From NCBI GenBank assembly GCA_013140935.1, contig JABFSD010000497.1, positions 1 to 6,347 of the forward strand: a DNA stretch of 6,347 bases, written 5' to 3'. The notes under the pieces are model-generated. The model was not told where the DNA came from. It made no database searches and saw nothing but the letters and a program-made list of their open reading frames with translations. Numbering within the stretch: position 1 is the stretch's first letter; the number at the start of each line of letters is the position of its first letter. This DNA is from Acidobacteriota bacterium. GTDB lineage: Bacteria > Acidobacteriota > Blastocatellia > RBC074. Of this stretch, positions 1-5,753 are shown piece by piece. The translations under genes and the position numbers were made by a program.

Positions 1-1567
1 TGCCGTCGGCGAGATCAACGCACGCGAGAATACTGCCGTCAAAGCCGAAAGCGTGGCCTTTGTGAACGACGTAATCGCTGTAATAAGGCTTCAAGAAATT
101 CGTGGTCCAACGCTCCGCGACATTCCAGTTGTCGGCTCCGCGCGTAACGCTGATGCGACGCAAGCCGACGGCGGCGAGACTGGAACCGCTGCCGAGCAAT
201 ACGTCGCTGCCTCCGATCACGTACGGTTGCACGATGCCGTCGCCTTTCCATTCGTGTTGCCAAAGCAACTTGCCGTCTAACGGAGCGACTCCCATGGCAC
301 CGCCACTGTTCAACAAAAGGATTTGCGTTACACCGCCGATGGTCGCCAGTTGCGGCGAACTGTAGCCGCCGCCGCCGCCGCCTTCCGTTCCGACCCAGCG
401 CGGATTGCCCGTGGTCGCCTCATAAGCCGCGAGCGAACCCGCCGTCGCTGCGATGACGAGATCGCCTACGACCAAGGGCGAACCCGCGATGCCCCAATCC
501 GGCACTTTCTTTTTCGTGTCAGTCGGAGCGTTGCGCGTCCAGACGACCGCGCCGGTGCGTTCGTCGAGCGCATTCAAAATGCCCGTCGCGCCGAGCGTGT
601 AGACACGCCCATTGCTCAAGGTCGGCGTAGCGCGCGGCCCCGCGCCCGCATTCGATTCATAAAATCGCGCGGCATCGCGGTGACGCCAGACGGGTTCGCC
701 CGTATTCAAGTTGTAAGCCGAAACCATCTCATCTTGGCCGCGCTGTTCTTGCGTGTAAATGCGTTCGCCGTTGACCGCGAACGACGACCAGCCCGGCCCG
801 ATGGGCTTGCGCCACAACTGTACGGGTGGCGTTTGCGTCCAGTCGGTGTTGATCTTTACGCCGCGCACGACGCTGTCGCGTTCAGCTCCGCGAAAGCCCG
901 GCCAATCGGCTTTGGAAGTCGGCGCGCTCACCGCAGGCGTCGCCGCCGTAGCCAGTGTAGGCGCGGCTATCGGTGTAGCCGTAGGCGTGACAGACGGCGT
1001 GGCAACCGGCGCAACCACCACCGGGTCTTTTTCGTTCTGCGCCTGCGCGAGCAAGCGTTCCTCGGCAGTCGGCGTCCAGCGCCAGTGAAAATCCGATCCG
1101 CCTTCGCCGGAAATGCCCCCAGTTCTGATCAACGTGAACGCTGCGCACGCCAGCAGGATCGCAATGCTCGTCACGGCACGCCGTAACCCCGCAGACCAAC
1201 GTTGGCTGACGACGACGGCTAAGACGAGCGCCACACTAACGACCGGGATGGCGAAGAAGTAAAGCAACATTCCCATTCCCGCCCCCGCAATAGAAGGATG
1301 AACAAAAAACTTCGTCACCGTCAGCGCGACCATCGTCAGTGCGATTGCGCCGATGCGGTCAGGCCACGCAGCGCGGCTGAAAAACAGCCACCACACCATG
1401 ATCGCCAGTCCGCAAACCACGCTGCCGATGAACGCAGGCATTGCGGCGTCGGGAATGACGAGGGGCACGCCGAATTTGATCAGGCACAGCAATACAGCAG
1501 CAGCTACGCCGGGCCAGAGCCGGAGCAGACGTTGAGAAGTTGGGATGTCGGTTTGATTGGTTGTCAT
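1..1567 (-). CDS. Membrane-anchored PQQ-like beta-propeller protein, C-terminus cut by window edge
   Basis: The reading frame is open from an ATG at 1567 to the window edge, giving 522 codons; an in-frame TAG lies three codons upstream, which fixes the start. Residues 1-150 hold about five hydrophobic helices (near 17-38, 43-63, 72-90, 97-121 and 129-148). A Pro/Thr/Ala-rich linker (about 183-217) follows. From W222 the protein is a PQQ/BamB-like propeller with blade signatures such as TGEPVW (W294), TGAVVW (W343), TGNPRW (W391) and GKLLW (W436). The visible part ends in the strongly family-like FGFDGSILACVDLADG. Inference: the helices anchor the protein in the inner membrane and the propeller faces the periplasm, acting as a scaffold or oxidoreductase-like domain. 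I see no evidence that it binds PQQ, and the substrate is unknown. Proteins of this build are common in Acidobacteriota and Planctomycetes (from memory). A run of six glycines (396-401) is encoded by a perfect triplet repeat. No convincing Shine-Dalgarno precedes the start. Confidence 0.9.
   Translation of the reverse strand, partial: MTTNQTDIPTSQRLLRLWPGVAAAVLLCLIKFGVPLVIPDAAMPAFIGSVVCGLAIMVWWLFFSRAAWPDRIGAIALTMVALTVTKFFVHPSIAGAGMGMLLYFFAIPVVSVALVLAVVVSQRWSAGLRRAVTSIAILLACAAFTLIRTGGISGEGGSDFHWRWTPTAEERLLAQAQNEKDPVVVAPVATPSVTPTATPIAAPTLATAATPAVSAPTSKADWPGFRGAERDSVVRGVKINTDWTQTPPVQLWRKPIGPGWSSFAVNGERIYTQEQRGQDEMVSAYNLNTGEPVWRHRDAARFYESNAGAGPRATPTLSNGRVYTLGATGILNALDERTGAVVWTRNAPTDTKKKVPDWGIAGSPLVVGDLVIAATAGSLAAYEATTGNPRWVGTEGGGGGGYSSPQLATIGGVTQILLLNSGGAMGVAPLDGKLLWQHEWKGDGIVQPYVIGGSDVLLGSGSSLAAVGLRRISVTRGADNWNVAERWTTNFLKPYYSDYVVHKGHAFGFDGSILACVDLADG
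365..382. repeat. (GCC)6 trinucleotide repeat coding for six glycines
   Basis: Six perfect GCC units lie inside the beta-propeller gene and are read on the minus strand as GGC, giving six consecutive glycines (residues 396-401) just before a Tyr-Ser-Ser-Pro blade strand. All six use the same codon, so the tract could slip in steps of one residue without shifting the frame. Confidence 0.85.
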
Positions 1568-1668
1568 GTCGGGCTATACGACTACTCGTAAATCTTAGGT
1601 GCAACTTTTTTGAATGGCGGTTCAAACTCAGCAAAGAATGCACTGGCCGACATTCGTGGCAGCAAGGT

Positions 1669-2100
1669 TTACCCCAACGCGCCGATTTGTTGCAGCACGG
1701 TCGCCGCGTCGAAATAAACCCGCTCGCTGGCAACTTGGTTATTGGCGTCAAAGGTGAAGATCGCGCACAACGGCACGGCCACCGCGCGTCCCGTCGCCGC
1801 AATGCCCTGCCATTCGCCTGCGTGGGTTGCGCGGAACATCATCTCCGTCGTCACGCTGTCATCGCCGACGTATTGCTGCTGCACTTCGAGTTTGATGTCG
1901 GCGAAGCTGCCTTGCTCGCCGAAACCGAAGCCGTCATATACGCCGCGTACGACTTCAGCGCCACTGAGTTCCATGCCGTTGAGCGCGAAGCCGGGCTGCG
2001 CGCTGAAGGTCGCCATAATCGCGTCTAGGTCGTGTTGGCATTCCGCGTCCAGATGCGCTTTGACGATGTTCAAGCGCGCTTCTCGTTGTGTCGTGTTCAT
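1669..2100 (-). CDS. SnoaL/NTF2-like family protein
   Basis: A complete 143-residue protein. It has the layout of the NTF2-like (SnoaL or ester-cyclase) alpha+beta cone fold: an N-terminal helix pair (about 5-33), then curved strands, with the recognisable segment HAGEWQGIAATGRAVAVP (93-110) and a closing FTFDANNQVASERVYFD (115-131). The length is typical of single-domain members. Family members bind or isomerise small hydrophobic molecules; the actual ligand cannot be read from the sequence. The start at 2100 was chosen over an upstream start at 2169 because AAGGAG lies 6 nt before it and because family members begin close to the first helix. It is cytoplasmic by appearance (no signal peptide). 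It lies 101 bp upstream of the propeller gene on the same strand, so co-transcription is possible, and it diverges from the operon starting at 2289. Confidence 0.85.
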   Translation of the reverse strand: MNTTQREARLNIVKAHLDAECQHDLDAIMATFSAQPGFALNGMELSGAEVVRGVYDGFGFGEQGSFADIKLEVQQQYVGDDSVTTEMMFRATHAGEWQGIAATGRAVAVPLCAIFTFDANNQVASERVYFDAATVLQQIGALG

Positions 2101-2106
2101 GCAAAT

Positions 2107-2112
2107 CTCCTT
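2107..2112 (-). promoter_or_regulatory. Shine-Dalgarno for the SnoaL-like gene
   Basis: On the minus strand AAGGAG sits 6 nt before the ATG at 2100. It is the only strong ribosome binding site seen in the window, and it decides the start of this gene against the longer frame beginning at 2169. Confidence 0.75.
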
Positions 2113-2247
2113 GCCTTGGGTAAGTAACCGATTCTGACGTCCGGGAAAAAGCCTTGTGATAGGAAGCATGCCGTAATACGACGAATGGAGAAAGCCCGGA
2201 TTGCCTCGTTACCACTTTTTGTACGGGTGCACTTGCGCTTGAAACCA

Positions 2248-2276
2248 TTGACGACGACCCCGTGAGTAGGTAATAA
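2248..2276 (+). promoter_or_regulatory. Weak candidate promoter for the 2289-5219 operon
   Basis: TTGACG (2248-2253) and an A/T-rich TAATAA (2271-2276) are separated by exactly 17 nt in the 188-bp divergent intergenic region. The -35 is a good match to the sigma-70 consensus and the -10 a poor one (3 of 6). If used, transcription would start around 2283, only a few bases before the ATG at 2289. That would give an almost leaderless message, which fits the missing Shine-Dalgarno. An alternative -10, TAAGAT (2274-2279), has too long a spacer. Confidence 0.25.
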
Positions 2277-2288
2277 GATGGCCTCGTT

Positions 2289-2612
2289 ATGATCGCTCAA
2301 GCAACCGCCAAAATTTCCGCGCTGGAAGCAGAAGCCGCCGCCAATTTGTTTTTGTCAGATCATTTGCCCGACCGCTATTGCGCTGATGATCCGCAGTACG
2401 ACGCGATAACCCAAGTGTGGCGAATTCCCGTCATTCTGGCTTATCCGTTCATCGGCTCCCTTGGCGCAGTCGGTGAACTCACCGTCAACCCTTTTTCCAA
2501 AGCTGTTGTTTCGCATACGCCAATTGATCAGATGCGGCAGCGCGGACAAGCTCTTTACCAACAAAACCGTGAAGCCATCGAAGCCGCCTTTTTATCGGCA
2601 GGAAACGCCTGA
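2289..2612 (+). CDS. Small hypothetical protein, PepSY-like, partner of the C39-like peptidase
   Basis: 107 residues. An Ala/Glu-rich N-terminal helix (about 4-24) is followed by a short alpha/beta unit: VWRIPVILAYP (43-53), a turn, VGELTVNPFSKAVVSHTP (61-78), and a C-terminal helix with DQMRQRGQALY and REAIEAAF (80-101). The pattern of a strand ending in Pro, then a GE-x-V strand and a further strand ending in HTP resembles PepSY-type mini-domains; this is an inference from layout, not a firm family call. There is no signal peptide or membrane helix. No Shine-Dalgarno precedes the ATG at 2289. The gene overlaps the start of the following C39-like peptidase gene, and the pair probably works together, for example as an inhibitor, chaperone or immunity partner of the peptidase. 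I do not recognise a specific function. Confidence 0.65.
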   Translation: MIAQATAKISALEAEAAANLFLSDHLPDRYCADDPQYDAITQVWRIPVILAYPFIGSLGAVGELTVNPFSKAVVSHTPIDQMRQRGQALYQQNREAIEAAFLSAGNA

Positions 2613-3012
2613 TTCCTGTGTGCCTGCCTGCTTGCGCATGGTGTTGGCCGGATATGGCCTGCACGTAAGCGAAGCTGACTTACGAGCGCTTTGCGATTGC
2701 ACCAGCGATGGAACTTCGGCCTTGTTCGCCCTGGATGCGGCGCGCCACTTCGGTTTTGCTAATACCTCAAAACAAACGCTCAACCTCGATGAACTTGCCG
2801 GGCTAACGCATAACGGAATCTATCCGATTGTATTTGTGAGCTTGCGCCCGATTGATGGAAGACGCGGCGCACACGCCCTCGTCGTGTTGGAAATCGGAAC
2901 TAACTGGATAACGGTTTATGACCCGGCGCAAGGCGAACGCCTGATCGAGCTTGAAACCTTTCGCGTCGCTTGGCGCACGCATTACAACCTGGCAATCATC
3001 GTCGAAAACTAA
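2569..3012 (+). CDS. C39-like (papain-fold) cysteine peptidase, small stand-alone protein
   Basis: About 147 residues counting from a GTG at 2569. The papain-like catalytic set of the C39 family is visible: Q11 (oxyanion hole) and nucleophile C17 in RQETPDSCVPACLRMVL, H102 in RGAHALVV, and D118 in VYDPAQG. TSDGTSALFALDAARHFGF (45-63) matches the Thr-x-x-Gly-Thr helix of C39 domains. The C39 family includes proteases that cut double-glycine leader peptides, but those are normally fused to an ABC transporter. Here there is no transporter, no signal peptide and no membrane helix, so the substrate is unknown. The frame stays open upstream to a TTG at 2461, but that extension is out-of-frame reading of the preceding gene; GTG 2569 puts the start just before the conserved domain. 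The gene overlaps the preceding one by 44 nt and ends 17 bp before the phosphatidyltransferase. The start is uncertain because no ribosome binding site is visible. Confidence 0.75.
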   Translation: MKPSKPPFYRQETPDSCVPACLRMVLAGYGLHVSEADLRALCDCTSDGTSALFALDAARHFGFANTSKQTLNLDELAGLTHNGIYPIVFVSLRPIDGRRGAHALVVLEIGTNWITVYDPAQGERLIELETFRVAWRTHYNLAIIVEN

Positions 3013-3029
3013 AACCGTACCATTCGAAT

Positions 3030-3659
3030 ATGAGCCACCCTGCCGACAATCGCCGTCCGATCAAAGCGCGTTCTGCGTCGTGGGCGCAGCGTTTCGCGCA
3101 ATGGTTGGCGCAGCGCAGCATCACGCCCAATCAAATTTCGGTCACCAGCATCTTCTTCGCCGCGATAGGCGCGTGGCTGTTGTGGCGCGTGCCTTCGCTC
3201 GTCGGCTGGCTGGGTGCAGCCGCGTGCATTCAGTTGCGGTTGCTGTGCAATCTTTTTGACGGAATGGTCGCAGTCGAAGGCGGGAAGCGGTCGGCGGTCG
3301 GCGAGCTTTACAACGAATTCCCCGACCGCGTAGCCGATTCGTTGCTGCTGGTCGCGTTGGGTTACGCCAGCGGCTGGGCTTGGCTGGGCTGGTTCGGCGC
3401 ATTGGCCGCAGCACTGACGGCTTACGTCCGCTTATTCGGCGGCGCGTTGGGTTTCGCGCAGGACTTTCGCGGGCCGATGGCAAAGCAGCATCGCATGTTC
3501 GTGCTGACCATCGCCTGTGTCGTCACAGTGTTGGAAGATACGTTCAACGGTTCGTGTTACGCGCTGCTTGTCGCAGCCGTCGTGATTGCCGTAGGCGCAG
3601 TGCTGACCTGCTTCACGCGCACGAGTGCCATCGCTCGACAACTCAAACAACCCAAGTAA
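3030..3659 (+). CDS. CDP-alcohol phosphatidyltransferase family membrane protein (YnbA-like motif variant)
   Basis: 209 residues, with several membrane helices (near 35-52, 56-74, 103-120, 121-140, 155-170 and 175-195). The family catalyses transfer of a phosphatidyl group from a CDP-linked lipid to an alcohol in the inner membrane. The active-site block runs from N74 to D103: N74-x2-D77-G78-x2-A81-V82-x8-G91-x3-N95-x3-D99-x3-D103. The classical motif is D-x2-DG-x2-AR-x8-G-x3-D-x3-D, so the first and third acidic positions are Asn, the Arg is Val, and an additional Asp lies four residues further on. From memory the E. coli YnbA protein shares both Asn substitutions, so this looks like an established subfamily rather than a dead enzyme. 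The head-group alcohol is unknown. The start at 3030 gives the usual short cytoplasmic N-terminus. The gene lies 17 bp after the peptidase gene and 4 bp before the acyltransferase gene. Confidence 0.88.
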   Translation: MSHPADNRRPIKARSASWAQRFAQWLAQRSITPNQISVTSIFFAAIGAWLLWRVPSLVGWLGAAACIQLRLLCNLFDGMVAVEGGKRSAVGELYNEFPDRVADSLLLVALGYASGWAWLGWFGALAAALTAYVRLFGGALGFAQDFRGPMAKQHRMFVLTIACVVTVLEDTFNGSCYALLVAAVVIAVGAVLTCFTRTSAIARQLKQPK

Positions 3660-3663
3660 CACG

Positions 3664-4275
3664 ATGTTCATTTCGCACGGAATAATTCTGGCAGTGAAAC
3701 TATTGATCGGCGCTTATCCGCGCTGGCAGGGATGCGCGCCCAACGAACGCCAGCGCATCTATTTCGCCAATCATTCCAGCCATCTCGATGCGTTGACGCT
3801 GTGGGCGGCGCTGCCTCCGGCGTTACGACGGCGGACGCATCCCGTCGCGGCGCGCGATTATTGGGAAACTCCGCCGTGGCGACGCGCGTTGGCAATTCAC
3901 GGATTCAACGCCGTCTTTCTAGCCCGCAAACCCAAAGCGTCGGAAGGCGATCCGTTGCAATCGCTCGTGGACGTGTTGGCGCGCGGTGATTCGCTGATTC
4001 TCTTCCCCGAAGGCACGCGCCGCGACGAAGCCTTGCCCGGCGAATTCAAAAGCGGGCTGTTTCATCTGGCGCAACGCTTCCCCGCCGCCGAACTCGTGCC
4101 GGTCTATCTCGAAAACCTTTATCGCAGCATGCCGAAAGGTACGCCGATCCCCGTGCCGCTGATTTGTTCGGTGCGTTTCGGCGCAGTCCTCGAACGTCAC
4201 GACGACGAAGCGAAACACGCCTTTCTCTCTCGCGCGCGCGCAGCCGTCATCAAAACCGCAGAACAAAACGTATGA
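3664..4275 (+). CDS. PlsC-like 1-acylglycerol-3-phosphate acyltransferase
   Basis: 203 residues. The acyltransferase motifs are in order: NHSSHLD (36-42, the H-x4-D catalytic pair H37/D42), the LARKP region (86-90), FPEGTR (114-119, phosphate binding) and VPVYLENL (145-152). The family acylates lysophosphatidic acid with an acyl-ACP or acyl-CoA to give phosphatidic acid at the inner membrane face. It is shorter than E. coli PlsC (about 245 residues) and has only a weak hydrophobic N-terminus, so it is a compact variant whose true acceptor is not certain. The ATG at 3664 is preferred over an upstream GTG (3625) that would overlap the preceding gene by 35 nt. The stop codon overlaps the next start as ATGA (4272-4275), which indicates translational coupling to the CdsA-like gene. 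Its product, phosphatidic acid, is the substrate of that neighbour. Confidence 0.88.
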   Translation: MFISHGIILAVKLLIGAYPRWQGCAPNERQRIYFANHSSHLDALTLWAALPPALRRRTHPVAARDYWETPPWRRALAIHGFNAVFLARKPKASEGDPLQSLVDVLARGDSLILFPEGTRRDEALPGEFKSGLFHLAQRFPAAELVPVYLENLYRSMPKGTPIPVPLICSVRFGAVLERHDDEAKHAFLSRARAAVIKTAEQNV

Positions 4276-5219
4276 ATCCTCAACAAACTTTTTATTGGGC
4301 CTTGGCCGGCGTCGCCGCGCTGTTGTTGCTCGCTACGTTAATCGGCTGGCTGATGGCACGCCGCGCCAATAGTGAAAGCAGTCGGAACACCGTCGCCAAT
4401 CTCAACGCACGCATTCGCGCGTGGTGGGCGATGGTGGCGTTACTCGGCTTTGCGTTTTGGTTGAATAAACCGGCGGTGCTGGTGCTGTTCACGCTGGTGT
4501 CATTTATGGCCTTGCGCGAATTCGTCACGCTGACGCCGACCAAGCCGGGCGATTATCGGCAACTGTTCCTGAGCTTTTTCATCATCCTGCCCGTGCAGTA
4601 TTTGTTGATCGGCATTGATTGGTACGGACTGTTTTCGATTTTCATTCCGGTCTTCGGCTTCTTGATCGTACCCGCTTATACCGTCGTGCGTGCGCCTGAC
4701 ATTGATGACTTTTTGACGCGCATCGCCAAGGTGCAATGGGGTGTGATGCTCGCGGTCTATTGCATCAGCCACGCGCCCGCGTTGCTGTTGCTCAACATTC
4801 CCGGTTACGAAGGGCAGAATCTGTTGCTGTTGATGTATCTGCTCTTGATCGTGCAAATGAGCGACGTGCTGCAATACGTTTTCGGCAAACTGTTCGGCAA
4901 GACGCCGGTCGCGCCGCTGGTGAGTCCGGGCAAAACCGTCGAAGGCTTCATCGGTGGCGGACTCAGCGCGACGCTGCTGGGCGCGGCCTTGTGGTGGATG
5001 ACGCCGTTTCGTCCACTGCAAGCGGCGGGCATGTCGTTCGTCATCGTGCTGATGGGCTTTCTCGGCGGGCTTACGTTATCGGCCATCAAACGCAGCCTCG
5101 GCGTCAAAGACTGGGGCACAATGATCGAAGGCCACGGCGGCGTGCTGGATCGTTTGGATTCGGTCAGTTTCGCCGCGCCGATTTTCTTTCATCTGACGCG
5201 CTATTTTTTTGTACCCTAG
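4272..5219 (+). CDS. cdsA: Phosphatidate cytidylyltransferase (CDP-diglyceride synthase, CdsA family)
   Basis: 315 residues with about eight hydrophobic helices. It converts CTP and phosphatidic acid to CDP-diacylglycerol and pyrophosphate in the inner membrane. The CdsA signature is complete at 270-296: S270-A-I-K273-R274, K279-D280, then EGHGGVLDRLD ending at D296. Earlier conserved blocks are MSDVLQYVFGKLFGK (196-210) and SPGKTVEG (218-225). An extra N-terminal helix (about 8-28) and a total of 315 residues make it somewhat longer than E. coli CdsA (about 285) and closer in size to E. coli YnbB. The start at 4272 overlaps the acyltransferase stop by 4 nt. Placement with a CDP-alcohol phosphatidyltransferase suggests it serves a dedicated lipid branch and may be a paralogue of the housekeeping enzyme; that cannot be decided from this window. 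A hairpin begins 4 nt after the stop. Confidence 0.92.
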   Translation: MNPQQTFYWALAGVAALLLLATLIGWLMARRANSESSRNTVANLNARIRAWWAMVALLGFAFWLNKPAVLVLFTLVSFMALREFVTLTPTKPGDYRQLFLSFFIILPVQYLLIGIDWYGLFSIFIPVFGFLIVPAYTVVRAPDIDDFLTRIAKVQWGVMLAVYCISHAPALLLLNIPGYEGQNLLLLMYLLLIVQMSDVLQYVFGKLFGKTPVAPLVSPGKTVEGFIGGGLSATLLGAALWWMTPFRPLQAAGMSFVIVLMGFLGGLTLSAIKRSLGVKDWGTMIEGHGGVLDRLDSVSFAAPIFFHLTRYFFVP

Positions 5220-5222
5220 CCA

Positions 5223-5252
5223 CGTAGAGACGCAAGGTTTTGCGGCTCTGCG
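5223..5252 (+). terminator. Hairpin just after the operon, possible terminator or small palindromic repeat
   Basis: CGTAGAGACGCAA (5223-5235) pairs with TTGCGGCTCTGCG (5240-5252) across a GGTT loop. Of 13 positions, 12 pair (one as G-T) and one is an A-G mismatch. It starts 4 nt after the cdsA-like stop codon, the expected place for an operon terminator. The T-run afterwards is weak (TATGCTTT), so a canonical Rho-independent terminator is not certain. It may be a dispersed palindrome of the GTAGAGACGC type that also serves as a 3' end. Confidence 0.45.
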
Positions 5253-5357
5253 TATGCTTTGCGGCAACCGTACCTCAACCTCGCCAAGGTTGCCTGGCTC
5301 CCTCATCAGACGCATCAAAATCAACGCGAGCTTCTCGGATGCGCAGCACCGCACGTA

Positions 5358-5434
5358 AAACCGTTCTGCAGCCATTTTCGCTGCGCCGACAGCGCAATCT
5401 GGGCGGGTTGCGCTACGCGGTGCGCGAACGGTTT
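5358..5434. repeat. Branched foldable element: outer 9-bp inverted repeat enclosing two hairpins
   Basis: AAACCGTTC (5358-5366) is perfectly complementary to GAACGGTTT (5426-5434). Between them lie two further stems: GCAGC/GCTGC (5368-5384, 7-nt loop) and AGCGCAA/TTGCGCT (5391-5414, 10-nt loop). Together they could form a three-way junction in RNA or single-stranded DNA. An alternative stem, CGCTG/CAGCG (5379-5394), competes with both inner hairpins. It could be a dispersed repeat or a small structured RNA; the sequence alone does not decide. Confidence 0.45.
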
Positions 5435-5652
5435 GAACTCTCCGCAAGCGTCTCTTGCCGAAGGGGGATGACTGGGCAAAAGGCCTGCGCGGCAGATTTC
5501 CTCAGGATAACCGCTACCAATTTTCAACCTTGTAACGTATCTTGCGCTCGAAGTTTTTCACCGCCCGCCTTTTCTCACAGAGTGCCTTCCTGATGGCCGG
5601 ACGGTTTTTGCGAACTCGAATCACAAAGCGTCAGTGTCGTGTTACCGACGTT

Positions 5653-5701
5653 AGCTCCGTTAGGAGCGGCATCTGCTGCACGTTTCGCTCCTGACGGAGC
5701 T
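5653..5701. repeat. Double mini-hairpin palindromic repeat (GCTCC...GGAGC)
   Basis: AGCTCCGTTAGGAGCG (5653-5668) and CGCTCCTGACGGAGCT (5686-5701) are inverted copies with 15 of 16 matching positions and a 17-nt loop. Each arm is itself a hairpin (GCTCC/GGAGC with a 4-nt loop), so the element can fold as two small hairpins or one long one. A related half-site (CTATAAACA followed by GGCCGCTCCGACGGC, 5725-5748) follows. From memory, GCTCC-x4-GGAGC motifs with a CTATAAACA spacer recur as intergenic repeats in Acidobacteriota and related genomes, which would make this a REP/MITE-like element. Confidence 0.65.
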
Positions 5702-5753
5702 TGCGGAATTGGTCGTTCGCATTGCTATAAACAGGCCGCTCCGACGGCTTTGT

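Noticed and set aside
323..1186. Long plus-strand open frame of 287 codons
   Set aside because: Extremely Arg-rich translation with no domain, lying antisense to the clearly conserved propeller gene; a GC-driven shadow.
1568..1668. Promoter for the propeller gene (TTGCAC with TCGTAT 17 nt later on the minus strand)
   Set aside because: Both boxes match the consensus at only three of six positions, which is too weak to call.
1540..2028. Plus-strand open frame of 162 codons
   Set aside because: It spans the gap and most of the SnoaL-like gene on the opposite strand, has no recognisable motifs, and would cover the start of the propeller gene.
2101..2169. N-terminal extension of the SnoaL-like protein from the ATG at 2169
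   Set aside because: The 23 extra residues do not fit the family, and a strong Shine-Dalgarno lies directly before the ATG at 2100.
2461..2568. N-terminal extension of the C39-like peptidase from TTG 2461
   Set aside because: The extra 36 residues are the neighbouring gene read in another frame, do not resemble C39 proteins, and the TTG has no ribosome binding site.
5263..5294. Inverted repeat GGCAACC/GGTTGCC with an alternative inner stem CAACCT/AGGTTG
   Set aside because: Short arms, competing pairings and no T-run; not distinguishable from chance in this sequence composition.
5240..5593. Plus-strand open frame of 117 codons after the cdsA-like gene
   Set aside because: Low-complexity, Arg/Ser/Cys-rich product without motif similarity; the segment is better explained by structured non-coding repeats.
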